DNA of 64,000 bases from Turnera subulata (Eukaryota; Streptophyta; Magnoliopsida; Malpighiales; Passifloraceae). Below the pieces are notes generated by a model. It was not told where the DNA came from, did no database searches, and was given only the letters and a program-made list of their open reading frames with translations. Where the stretch lies: the NCBI GenBank assembly GCA_028386065.3, contig JAKUCV010001116.1:220578-284577 (forward strand), read 5' to 3'. Below are positions 23,147 to 34,416 of the stretch, one piece after another. Made by a program: the position numbers and the translations under genes. How positions within the stretch are numbered: position 1 is the stretch's first letter; every line of letters begins with the position of its first letter.

Positions 23147-24188
23147 TAGATGCCAAGACAAGACAGTGTGTATTCATCGGTTATGGCCAAGACATGTTTG
23201 GCTATAGGCTTTATAATCCAGTAGAGAAGAAGCTTATCAGGAGTCGAGATGTTGTCTTTATGGAGGATCAAACCATAGAAGACATTGACAAAACAGAGAA
23301 GCCTAGTAATGATCTAGAGGAGTTTCAGTTACCTCCAATAGAGACACCGAGACAAGTTAGAGATGATGTTCAGAATATTCATCCTGAAATTCCAGATGAT
23401 CCTGCTGAAGATGAGCCAGCAGAAGCTATTGAAGATGATGGCAATGATGATGCAGCTAATCATGATTCAGCTAGTGATGACCCTCATCCGCCATCAAGTA
23501 ATTCTCCTTATCGCACAAGGTCTGGAAGAGTTGTGCAACCCTCTACTAGGTACTCTCCAAACGAGTATTCATTACTCACTGATGGGGGAGAGCCAGAAAG
23601 CTATGATGAAGCTGTTGGTGATGAGCATAAGGAGAAGTGGATTCAAGCCATGCAAGAAGAGATGAAATCCTTACATGAGATCAAGACATTTGAGCTGGTG
23701 AAGCTGCCTAAAGGCAAGAGAGCTTTGAAAAACAAGTGGGTGTTCAGGATCAAGCATGAAGAGCACAGTCCACTTCCAAGATTCAAAGCAAGATTAGTTG
23801 TCAAAGGTTTCAGTCAAAGGAAAGGGATAGACTTTGATGAAATCTTCTCACCAGTGGTAAAGATGACCTCAATCCGCACGATGCTGGGATTAGCTGCAAG
23901 TCTCAACCTGGAGGTTGAACAGATGGATGTCAAAACAGCCTTCCTACATGGTGATTTGGAAGAAGAAATATACATGGAGCAGCCAGAGAGTTTCCAGCGG
24001 AAAGGAAAAGAGGATTATGTTTGTAGATTGAGGAAGAGCCTTTACGGCTTAAAACAAGCCCCAAGACAGTGGTATAAGAAGTTTGAGTCTGTGATGGGGC
24101 AACAGGGATACAAGAAGACTACTTCAGACCACTGTGTGTTCGTTCAGAAATTTTCTGATGATGACTTCATCATCCTATTGCTCTATGT
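23147..24188 (+). mobile_element. Ty1-copia pol fragment captured in F-box copy B
   Basis: About 1.04 kb in the orientation opposite to the host gene. The frame begins just after the left repeat with copia integrase C-terminal sequence (KTRQCVFIGYGQDMFGY), then an acidic linker (EIPDDPAEDEPAEAIEDDG), then reverse transcriptase: WIQAMQEEMKSL, LPKGKRALKNKWVFRIK, ARLVVKGFSQRKGIDFDEIF, QMDVKTAFLHGDL, SLYGLKQAPRQWY. It stops at LLLYV, immediately before the catalytic DD expected in copia RT. It has no LTR, PBS, gag or RNase H, so it cannot move. Both ends fall inside pol and are not element termini. The open frame is intact, suggesting recent capture. Confidence 0.95.
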
Positions 24189-24389
24189 AGCCGTAGCCGG
24201 CAATTCAAGAACTTCCATCCACATCTGCAACTTCAACGCCACCAATGACTGGCAAGTTACGAGACTGTAAGGAAAAAAAATCGGAACTTCTAAGCGGATA
24301 CTCAAATCGAGCTCCTTCAGGTTTCCTCCTCTCGCGGCCACATTGACCCAACTATAAAACCACTCTGCATCATCCTTCAAATCTGATAA
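24189..24389. repeat. 201-bp direct repeat flanking the copia insert, right copy
   Basis: Second copy of 22946-23146, with perfect identity. The junction with the copia fragment shares the dinucleotide AG with the target, a possible microhomology. Confidence 0.95.
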
Positions 24390-24686
24390 ATAATAGTACT
24401 TTGTTAGCCTCAACTTTTGAATGCTCACAGAGGCATCCCGGGAAATTAACACCCAGTTCACAAAATCCCTAAACCTGCTTGATTGGGGATGCATACAATC
24501 ATCAAAGTTGAAGTACGGAATCGTAGACCATAAGCTCCTCCATCTTCTTGACACCGCTCTTGCTCCTGTGACATCGATGGTTTCCAGGAATGAGAATATG
24601 AAATGGATGATGTGTTCGGGTAATTTATTGATTCTGTCTTCGCCGTCATCCCCGAAGCTGCTTGCGCCGTTCGTTTTCTCCTGCAT

Positions 24687-25280
24687 CCTTCCTTCCTAAT
24701 TAACAATCTTTTCTGGACGGCGAGGCTTTTGACGGTCGATTAAAACCGACGATTTATATTCTTTTGTAAATTAACCCTACTCTCTTTTTAGCCTGTAAAA
24801 CCAAAAAAAAAAAAAGTAGGGTTTTTCCATCATTAGTTAATTAAGGCTGTCCAGTAATTGAAGGCCCATCTAATTTAATCCTAATTAAAAGAGATTTGTT
24901 TGGGCCCAGATGCTTCATTTTCAGTTTAATTTTCATCTTCGACTGCCCACATAATTCAAGGCTCGATCTGTCGATTACAGCAAATGTATTTGCACAAGTT
25001 GCTACCGCTGCAGTCTGACGATCTTATTTTTGTCTTAATTTTTAAACTTAAGTCAATTTATGAGCATCTGAACGAACAGCTTTGTCTTCAAAAAAAAAAG
25101 AAAATTAGAAACAAAGAACAGCTTTGTGTTTTTATATGTTGTTATATGAAGTGGCAAGCTATTAGAGAAACAAATATAGTCTTAGTCTCTAATTAGAGGT
25201 ACTGATCTCCAGGAAGATCGAAGAGAAATATTGCTATGTAAAAGTTCAGGTTTGCCATGATATTATCACTAGCTACTTGC
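24687..25280. other. Promoter of F-box copy B and spacer to copy C
   Basis: 24690-24965 is homologous to the region upstream of copy A and includes AAGGCCCAT and TGGGCCCAG motifs. The rest is spacer with weak similarity to 21050-21130. No gene is seen. Confidence 0.6.
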
Positions 25281-27462
25281 TTACAAGAAACTCAATGATA
25301 CACTGGAAGAAGCTTTCTGGAACTGTAAAATTTCTTCTTGAGCCTCACTTGTATATTTCGACTCCACATCTCGCTTCCAAATAATCGTCATCTCCTCCAA
25401 TGCCAACCCGTGCTTCAACAAGAACCTTATCAACTCTAGTTCAACTTTATAACCTCTAACAAAAATTAGGTGGATCCTCTTCAAAGATTTTCTCAAGCAT
25501 TCGAATTCGATGTTCTGATCTTCCCTTTCTAGCAATGTCGTCTCGTCTTCAACTTGGTGTTCTTTGGGAAACTGACATGCAAAACCATATAGATTGATCA
25601 TTAATAAACTTAAGAGTTAAATCATACAATCAGAAGTGTAGGCTCAAGAAAGGGGTGGATTACTTTTTTCCAAATTAGACATGAGATTAGTATTTTGACT
25701 TAATCCTCATCCAACCAACATTAATTAAGCTGGACATCAAGAATTTCCCATATATATATATATATATATATAGTTTATATAGTAGAAGCCATTCTCATTC
25801 TCCACATTATTATTTTTTCTAAATCACAAACAACTTTCTACAGAAAATTTAGGATTATAAAATAGCAAATCAACAACTAAGTTGACGTCAAAAAAAAAAA
25901 AACAACTAAGTTGACGTCAAGTGACATGCGAGATGATAGCTTGGCATCGAGCATTAATTACCAGAATCAACAGCAGGAGAACTTCTAAGTTGGGAGCGCA
26001 CTTGAGCAGGAGTTTGACCCAATTGATGTGGGATGAATCCAACTCCAGCACCTTCAATCTCGAAAAAGATAAGGACTCTAATTTGGCAGGGTAAAGCCGC
26101 TCAACGCTCTGAAGGCAAAAGGCAGGAAAACATATAGACATATGAGAAATATCCAATTCCGAATTTTCCAAATCAAGACCACCAATCAAGTATAATATAT
26201 TGTTTACTTCTTCATCCATTTAACTTTGACATTGTTTATCATTATAGCGTTGTGTAAACAATCAAATGACACGGTTAGCTAGGTTCGCACAATGAATATA
26301 AAAGTACTTATAACTTCGACATCCCAAAACCTAGAAATTTTCAGTGAAGGTAAGAATTGGCATGCACTGCCACCAGTTACTATATATAGTGGAGAAGATA
26401 TGAAATCATGTTTTTCTGATATTGAATTTATAGAATCGCATCTTATGCAAATATCTTAATCTGATTAGGAATCAACGAAGCCAAGAGCTATAGAACTTAT
26501 TGTACCGTTGGGAAGAAGAGCGGATATAGCGCCAGAACTTTGGCGTTGCGTAGTCCACTGAGAACTTGAGAGACAAGATTGTAAATCTCTTGGCCCTCAA
26601 ACGCAGGAGTCCACACAATTGATGCCTTGTCTATAGACAATAGATTCTTAAAAGAGTATTCCAAGGCAGATGGACCACTGAAGGTGAAGGACACAAGTTT
26701 CGGGCAATCAACCTCAAGCTTACTCCCACTCAAACCACCAGCAAGAATCGTGCCCTCCAAGTAGGAAGTGTCAGAAATATTCAAGCACTTGAGATTCGCA
26801 GAATATATCTCTAGAACCTTGAACCCTTGGAAAACACAGCTGTTTAAGCTCAAATGTTCTAGGATGTGGCAGCCCGCAATGAAGTTTCTAGCCACGTTTT
26901 CATCGTTTAGCGTCAGTCTCTTGAGTTCGAGAGACTTCAAACTCGGAAATCCTGACGTAACAGCAGGCAAATGTAGAACACGCATCCATAACTCTACCTT
27001 CAACGCCACCAACGACTGGCAAGTTACAAGACTATAAGGAAAAGAAATGGGGACGTCTGGGTAGATACTCAAATCAAGCTCCTTCACGTTCCCTCTTGCG
27101 GCCAAACTGACCCATCTGTAGAACCAGTTTTTGCCGTCCCTGTCGCCTTCCTCCTCAAACCAATAGTTCGTCAGCCGAAACTTCTCAATACAAACGGAGG
27201 GGTTGCGGTTGATTAACACCCAGTTCACGAAATCCTTGAATCTTCTGTTGGTGGACGAATCCGTCCATACGGTGCTTTGCGTGAAGCTTAAGTGAGGAAT
27301 CGAAGTCCACAAATGCCTCCAGCTCCTCGACACCGCGCTGGATCGGATGACATCGATGGTTTCGAGGAATGAGAAGATGCACTGGATGATTGGTTCGGGC
27401 AGTTTAGTGATCCTGTCCTCGGCGCCGCCATTGCCGCTTTCCGTCGTCAGCTTTTCCTCCAT
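25281..27462 (-). CDS. F-box/LRR/FBD protein, copy C, intact
   Basis: Three exons: 26506-27462 (319 codons), 25962-26108 (49 codons) and 25281-25571 (96 codons plus stop), 464 residues in all. Both introns are GT-AG and in phase 0. An F-box lies near residues 17-60 (ITKLPEPIIQCIFSFLETID...AVSRSWRHLW), degenerate plant-type LRRs fill the middle (LVTCQSLVALKV, GCHILEHLSLNSCVF, LEVDCPKLVSFTFSGPSALEY), and an FBD domain is C-terminal (ECLRKSLKRIHLIFVRGYKV...LIRFLLKHGLALEEM). Such proteins are presumed SCF substrate receptors binding SKP1-like ASK proteins through the F-box. Substrates are unknown for most of this fast-evolving family. It is the only one of the three copies without visible lesions. 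Confidence 0.93.
25750..25772. repeat. TA microsatellite in intron 2 of F-box copy C
   Basis: An uninterrupted AT dinucleotide run of about 23 bases. Nearby, a 19-bp unit CAACTAAGTTGACGTCAA is repeated at about 25870-25920 around an A-run. Confidence 0.85.
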
Positions 27463-27852
27463 ACATATATGTGTAGTACTGACTGATCACCAGTTCACTT
27501 ATCAAAAGCAAAAGTAGGGTTTCCAGCTCCACGATGAGCATTCATCAAAAAGAAGAGAAAGAAACTAGGGTCTAGGGTAAGAGGTTTGTACATATTTTGT
27601 TCTCCAAGAAGGAGTGGCAGGCCCATAATTCGAGGTTTGGACATAGCTACCGCCATTTAACTGGGCCAAGACTGACTCAGATAATTCGAGGCTCGGTTCA
27701 GATACATAGAATAAACGGCCCATATTTTGGGTTGGCCCAATAAGAAACGGCCCATCTTCCGTCGTTAACGAACCATCATCAAAATAGACGTTTCTTCTTC
27801 TCTCTGCTGTTTCTCTCCGATCTCCTCCAAACTTCACTCTCTCGACGCAAGA
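27463..27852. promoter_or_regulatory. Compact divergent promoter between F-box copy C and ALG12
   Basis: Only 390 bp separate the two start codons. It holds five GGCCCA/TGGGCC (site II type, TCP-bound in plants) motifs at 27620-27626, 27662-27667, 27717-27723, 27734-27740 and 27749-27755, and an ACCCTAG telo-box-like pair on the minus strand near 27565-27580. No TATA box stands out. Site II and telo-box motifs are typical of housekeeping and growth-linked promoters, which suits ALG12. Confidence 0.65.
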
Positions 27853-30800
27853 ATGGCTTCAAGTTCATCCCAATTCATCCGCCGTTACGGTGAATACAAT
27901 AATACTCTCCCAGAAACTACACCGTTTCTTCCTTGCTACGTTCAGTTGAAGAATTTCTAACAACGGACACGAAATGACTCTTGCAGGCTATGACTTGCTC
28001 TTAGGATCAATAGCTGCCTTCTATGTCTTGGCCGTGCCCTACACCAAAGTCGAAGAAAGCTTCAATATCCAGGTGCTGTAATTTTACCCTTACCTCTATT
28101 TTTAAACTCTTCACTACCTAACAGTTGAGTGTTAAGTTCTTTTTTTACTTTAACGAGCTTGATGCGTGGGAAACTTTGGTTTCTACAGGCAATGCACGAT
28201 ATCCTTTACCACCGGCACCATTTGGATAATGTAACTTTTTTCTCTACCCTTTTTGGTTAATTAGCTAATTTCTCGTTTGTTTAACTAATGGCGTTTGCTT
28301 TCCATATGTTTAGTATGATCATTTGGAGTTTCCCGGAGTTGTTCCTCGTACCTTCATTGGTTAGTGTTTTTTGTTCTGTCGTGACTGCTAGAGTATTTGA
28401 GTGTGAATTGTACTGTAAATTAGAAGAAATTCTATGTTTTTCTTTTTTCTTTTTCGGGCAGGAGCATTTCTCGTATCTATTCTGGCATCTCCTGTTGTGC
28501 TGGCAATGAGCTTGCTGCAGCTGCCAAAGATTTATGGTCTCATTGCAGGTATCCTATATCCTATATGGTGGCTTTGTTGCTTTTGTTCTGCTTATTATGT
28601 CTGATTAATGCTGCCTAGCTTATCTGTTTTTGTTTTTTGGTTAGTTCGATTGACATTGGGCTGCATCGTATTGTCTACACTGAGGTTCTTTCGGGTTCAG
28701 GTAGTTACTGGAGAATTTGGTCATCTACTATTTACCCATTCTACATATAAGTTTTAATATGCACCACATTGTGCCACTAAGTTATATCTTGGTGGAGCAG
28801 GTTCGGAAGAAGTTTGGTCATCAAGTAGAAGCTTTCTTTGTTATATTGACTGCAGTTCAGTTTCACTTGCTTTTCTACTGCACTCGTGCTCTTCCAAATA
28901 TACTAGCTCTGGCTCTAGGTATTTGTTACTTCCAGTTTAACTTATGTTTTTTTTTTTTTGAAAGGCAGTTTAGCTTATGTTTCTTTGCACTTTATCCAGG
29001 GGATGGTGTAGGAGATTTCCTAGATTCTTATATGCTCACTTAACAGGAGAAACAATCAATTTTAAGCCCCACCTGTTCTCGTTGTCATCTAGGATTTCAG
29101 TAATTGTTTGCTGTATTGATTTTTGTGACACAACCTTTAGGTAACAGAAAATTAGTTTGCCAATAAAGGGTGGTTAGATCAATAAATTAGGCAAGAGCTG
29201 CTACTTCTGAAGTTCACATTGAAAGTTGTATGTGTATTCATTACTTCCAACAAGATGACGGGTGCAGTCTGGTACAACATGATTCCCATCTTCCTGTCCT
29301 CTACTGCCACAGCATAATCCTGATCCTCATCATGTCTATCCCCCCAGATTCTCCATCTCCTGCAACATCTTTTAACTGATTTTAATCACTTACTTTTTAC
29401 TCGAGAATTGGATGGTTGGAATAGTTCCACATCAATGTGTCTTTGTTACAAATGATAAGGTTTTATTGTTGAAGCTTCAGTTACTGTCTTGCCAACGAAT
29501 TGAGAAGCATGTATTTGAATAGCAGTGACTAAGTAAATGTCTTTTAACTTTTGCAGTAAACCTGGCATATGGGTATTGGCTCAGAGGGAACTTTTATACA
29601 TCATTGAACTGTCTGGTATGTCTATCCTGAATTTTTGAGGTTTCAATAGGAATAAATTAGACGATGTATATTCAATTTCAGCCTCCTCCTATGCACTGTA
29701 TCCTCCAGTAACTACTTGCAGGTTCACTTTAGATGAACAGATGACATCATGATGAGGCGTTTTTTCTTATAAAAAACTTGGAGCTTTTTATTTATTTATG
29801 TCTTTAAATTTTGGTAACAGATTTGTTACTGAGTTTTTTCTGGTTGTTGGCTTTCTTAAATTTTTCTAACAGATAATTTACAAAATTGACAGATTTTTGC
29901 TACAACTGTCTTCAGATGCGATATGGTGCTACTCCTTGGCCCTCTTGCCCTACATCTTCTGTTGGTAGGATCCTGTCTGCTCGTCTTTATTCATCCTTAC
30001 TTGTGTAGAATGCAAATATCTTTTAAGCTGAAGTTTGTATAAAAAGTTATGATTAACTCAATGACAGACCAGAACTATTTCTGTCTGGGGAGCAATTAAG
30101 TACTGCATTGGTATTGCCCTGCTTTCCGTAGGTTGGTATAATGTTCTTTCAAGAAGTCTTTACACATTTTATGCTTGACTCTGTGAATATCATATTTGTT
30201 TTAAAGAATTTCGGATATTTCTGATGAAATCTTTCTCAGCACAGGTCTTACCATAATGGTTGATTCAATGATGTGGAAGAGATTATTGTGGCCTGAATTT
30301 GAAGTTTTCTGGTTCAACTCCATTCAGAATCGGAGTTCCGAGTGGGGTGTATCCTAAGTAGATTGTTTCATTCACCGATTTTGTTTGTGTTGAAATTTAC
30401 AAGTTATATCTACGTTTTATTGTTAAGCAGATTATCCTTGCAATTCAGTAAAAACTAACAGTCAGGTGTAGTTATTTTTGCTTGTATGTTATATAGCTCT
30501 AGGATTGCCAAATGTTTGCAAGTGAGGGCACTGCACTTTGACATTCTCAGAAAATGGAGTGTCTTGAGAGTGGAGAATATGCTGTAGACCTGTTAAATTC
30601 CTTTACCACACAGTCCGCAGAAAAGCTCAGTAAAATTGTGGTTGCCAAGTTGATATTACTGTGATTTGGTTTCATGTTTATCATGATTAACAAAGGTGAC
30701 TTCATCACTGTTGCTTGTGATATGACATCACACAGAATCTTCCTATGCTTATATGCCTTTCTATTTGTTATTCAATGTATCCCCTTTTAGGCTTAAGCAG

Positions 30801-33479
30801 TCTCTAACTATTCATCTGTGTCCCTTAACTACATTTTTTTCCCCTCTAGACACAATCCTTTCACTGGTACTTCACTTCTGCTCTGCCCCGCTCATTGCTT
30901 GTTGCATATCCTCTGTTTGTGGTAAGTCTCCCTAGGGCTGGATTATTGTAACAATATATTGCAATTTATTGTCATCATGCTTGGTGTATTTTGTTGTTAA
31001 AATTGTATGTTGATTCCATACGGTTCATACTGTGATTTTGAGAAATTCTGGTAGCATCATCTGTTATGTATCTTCCTCTATTTTTCTATCTGCTGCCTAA
31101 AGTTGCTTTTGGCTTGTTAATTGGGAAGGAAAATAATGAATTAAGAATGAGAAATGGATTAAAGCGCAGAAACTGGAATGTAGATTGGGTTCTGATGGTT
31201 GTAGAAGTGTCAAAATTCCAGGGGATGCCTAATATTCTAAGAAACCCACATTCCAGCACCAAGAAACCCACCCACTTTTGTATTACTATCGGTAACCAGA
31301 CGCCAGGAATGGGAGGTTTGCCTTTGTCCTTTTCATCTTCCTTTCAAGGTTACTAGATAGTAGCTTTTACTGTTCATTCATTTTCTTAATTTGCTTGGAC
31401 GGTCAATAAAACCAGGAAAGATGCTGTTAGTTTTCCTTGTTAAAGATGTTGAAGTCTAAAGTAAAAACAGGGTGATTATGATTGGTGCAAACTGGAAGGC
31501 CTTGTTGAAAACTTGTGGATATTCCTGAATTAGTAATTTTCCCTTCTCACAGCTTGGGCTCTTACTGGAAAGGAGGGTAGTGTCCTTTGTTCTTCCAGTT
31601 CTCTCCTTCATCATGCTGTATTCAAAACTTCCACATAAGGTATGCATATCAAAAGGTGTAATTTGGGCAAGTTGGTTGGTTTTGGATATTTCTGAAACAC
31701 GCTTATTTTCATACTAAAACAGGAACTTCGGTTTATCATCAGTTCAGTTCCAATGTTCAACTTATCTGCAGCAATTGCCGCTAACAGAATGTACGTTGCT
31801 GCTCTTTCTTTTCATCTTTTCTGGATAATGTCTTATCTATGCTGAGACCATATATATCAAAATCTACTGGCTTCAAATGCTGATTTTGGTCAGAAATTTG
31901 GATGTTTGGCAATTACCTACATAAATTATTTATTTGTATAGATGCATTTGATCCTCAAGAGTCGAGCGCAATGATTCATGGCTACCTGGGTATCTATTGT
32001 TCCATGCTGGTCTCTAGATGGATGAAGTTTTATGTTATAAAGTGGAAGTCTTCTAAAAACTTTGTTGATGCCTTACTTGAATCTGGCGAATACCTTCAAA
32101 ACTAATTGCTGTGCTGAATTTGTTTAACAATCAATAGGATTTCTTTGTACATTATTTCATAAACACATTTTCTGTGTGACAAATTATGCTGAACCATAAG
32201 CATGCTTGTTACTTTCCTTTCAAACTCTTTCCAGTTAACCAGATTTATGATTTCTCATCCCACTTGTTTCAGCTACAACAATAAGAAAAAGACTTCATGG
32301 AAATTCCTCAATCTCCTTCTCCTCGGGTTACTTTTTATCAGGTTGGTTGGTTGGTCAGTGATTTGTTCCAGATATGTTTTCCCATATACTCATCCCGTTT
32401 ATTCTTTAGTCTAGGATATACTACAGTAACTTTCTTGGCGTCCTATGAGAACTATCCCAGTGGTCATGCATTGAGAGATCTCCATCGAATTGGTAGGTAT
32501 TCTATCCCTCCCTCGCTACCGGTTCATGTAAATGGGTTGTAAAAGACAAATGTATTATTTGGGTTATTCTTTAGTAAAGTTTCTTGTCTATGATCTTTGA
32601 CTTGTGTACTTTCGGAAGAATTAACCCTAATGTTCTTGACAGGGCATCTTGATAATACTACTGAATGGTGGGTCCACATCGATACTTTTTCTGCCATAAA
32701 TGGCATTTCAAGGTTTTGTGAAAATAGTTCCCCATGGAGGTGCGTTTGATCTTGTTAGTGTGGGTCTTCCATGGGATCCTTGTTTCCTCCAATTTCTCTT
32801 ATGCTTATATTGGTTCATTGCCATCTAGCACCAGAAAGCTTCATATATCATTTAATCATTGATTGCACCAACAATGTAGGTATTCCAAGGAAGAAGGTAT
32901 TCCTCTAAAGGAATTGCAAAACAGGAATTTTACTTATCTTTTGAGGTGAGTTTTCTGTAAATAATGTCCTCTTATGATGAAAAATTTCAGGCCAAAAGAC
33001 GTTACATGAAGTGTGTGGACGATTCCATTAACACAATCTTAGCCCATGTTTAGCTGTTGGACATTTTTATCATTTTCTGCATGATTAATGTGTAAGATTA
33101 TAGTTCAGATGAACTACCTATGTTAAGTTTTGAGTAACTTGCAAAGAATGGGAGATATGCATGGGAAGATCACTGCATTTTGCTGTTTGAAATTTACTTG
33201 CTTTGTCTTTCTTTAACAGCGAGCATCCTAATGTTGAGGGATTCAAGTGCTTATTTTCTGTAAATGGCTTCTCAAGGGCTCGCCGTCAACGTAGTTTTCC
33301 CCCCATTGTCCTGGTATTGTGTCCCGCACCATTCACGATCTACTAGAGCCTTCTCATCCCAAATTTTGTATACTCATCGGTTTCGTTACCTTCTACAGGT
33401 GAAAGAGCCTAAGGTATATATTCATGGAAATACCAAAATCAGGGACATTTTCCTGATGAATTGGCCCGGATGCTCTTGA
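27853..33479 (+). CDS. ALG12: Dol-P-Man: Man7GlcNAc2-PP-Dol alpha-1,6-mannosyltransferase
   Basis: Twenty exons: 27853-27889, 27987-28072, 28189-28230, 28314-28359, 28462-28548, 28645-28700, 28801-28918, 29557-29615, 29893-29964, 30068-30131, 30245-30348, 30850-30921, 31553-31639, 31723-31790, 32273-32341, 32410-32492, 32643-32739, 32880-32945, 33220-33313 and 33399-33479 (1488 nt, 495 residues). All are GT-AG. ALG12 is a polytopic ER-membrane GT22 enzyme that adds the eighth mannose to the lipid-linked N-glycan precursor; the Arabidopsis orthologue is EBS4. The first luminal loop has the conserved motif [21 protein letters not shown] and [16 protein letters not shown]. Many hydrophobic segments follow ([24 protein letters not shown]), and the family block [15 protein letters not shown] is present. 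Length is close to known plant ALG12. Confidence 0.94.
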
Positions 33480-34416
33480 TTATATGAAAGTAAGATTGGC
33501 AAGGGTTAGATTCTACAGACAAACTGCAAGCGCCACATAAAATGTACCAGTTCCTTCTCAAATCATCTTTTCTTGTGGAGAACGCAGTTAATGAGCGAGA
33601 CAACCGTCCAATGGTTAAAGGCCCTGGCTTGTTTGTTTCAAGTTACTGACAATGCTAACCTTCTGTAGGCTGAAAGATACATATTTTTATGGACGGCTCG
33701 GAAATCCATTTTCTGATCAAGCTTGTGCGATACTCGACTGTGACTCAATATATGTACTGGGAACGGGAAAACGTTGTTTCAAATTGTTCTGCATTTTGCT
33801 CTTGATTTTTGTTGGTATTCACTGTCCCGTCCCCTTGGGGCAATTTGATACTGGGCGTAATGTGTCCGTCCTGTAAGCTTTCCATCTAGTTTCCTTTTAA
33901 CTGATGATGATTTGTACATTTTGAATCGGATGCAGTTAGATTGTTCGCAGAAAAACATCCTGATGAATTTCAATTACTACCTTTGGTAATCACACAGTTA
34001 ATCTATTTGACAAGAAGTGCTTCTTGGAAAGTTTCATGATGATTTATAGAAAACAGTGGTTGTATGAGAAATTCTGTGGTGAGAACTAATTGCAAATCAG
34101 CTTTGGGCCTATTCTCATATCGTAATGTGTTTCTATGCAGGCAGAATTCAAAACCCGCTTTCGCTTATTGGGCCTCGTTTGGGCTAACCATGAATTAGTG
34201 AACGCATGGAAGGACGAGTCCAACGGGTCATGGGCCCTTGTTTCCCCAAAGGTGGAATTCGATAACCATGCACCTCGAAGTAATTTCACCAGCTTTATCT
34301 TCAACACCACAAAACACACTCAAACACCAGCAAGCAAGTGTAAGAAAATCTAAGAAAAGATCTATGCTTTACAATCCTATTCCTCCAAGTGTAGTCTGCA
34401 AAACCCTAGTGAAGTA
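33480..34416. other. 3' UTR of ALG12 and 5' flank of the PPR gene
   Basis: No gene recognised. The last part probably holds the PPR promoter and leader. Short ORFs at 33652-33876 and 34135-34353 have no domain. Confidence 0.4.

Larger units (their letters stand above)
21350..24686 (-). pseudogene. F-box/LRR/FBD gene copy B, split by a copia fragment
   Basis: Exon 1 is in two pieces. 24189-24686 encodes an intact start (MQEKTNGASSFGDDGEDRI), the F-box and the first LRR part. 22457-23146 encodes the rest of the LRR region to the donor ACG|GTACAA. Between them lies copia DNA, and a 201-bp exon segment is present on both sides. The 5' piece now ends at a stop inside the junction, giving a 167-residue ORF. 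Exon 2 (22121-22267, 49 codons as in copy C) has GG where the acceptor AG should be. Exon 3 (21350-21619) encodes an FBD domain (ECLRKCLKRVKLIDVGG...ELQLIRFLLKHG). Together these argue against a full-length protein. A short F-box protein remains possible. Confidence 0.88.

Noticed and set aside
23194..24270. The 358-codon copia frame as a host gene
   Set aside because: Clear integrase/RT sequence of Ty1-copia, truncated at both ends and running into antisense F-box sequence; a retroelement fragment.
26768..27037. 89-codon plus ORF inside F-box copy C
   Set aside because: Antisense shadow of the F-box exon; its C-terminus ATNDWQVTRL is shared with other antisense frames simply because the exons are paralogous.
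27565..27837. 90-codon minus ORF in the divergent promoter
   Set aside because: No domain, lies over promoter motifs and the leader of ALG12; chance ORF.
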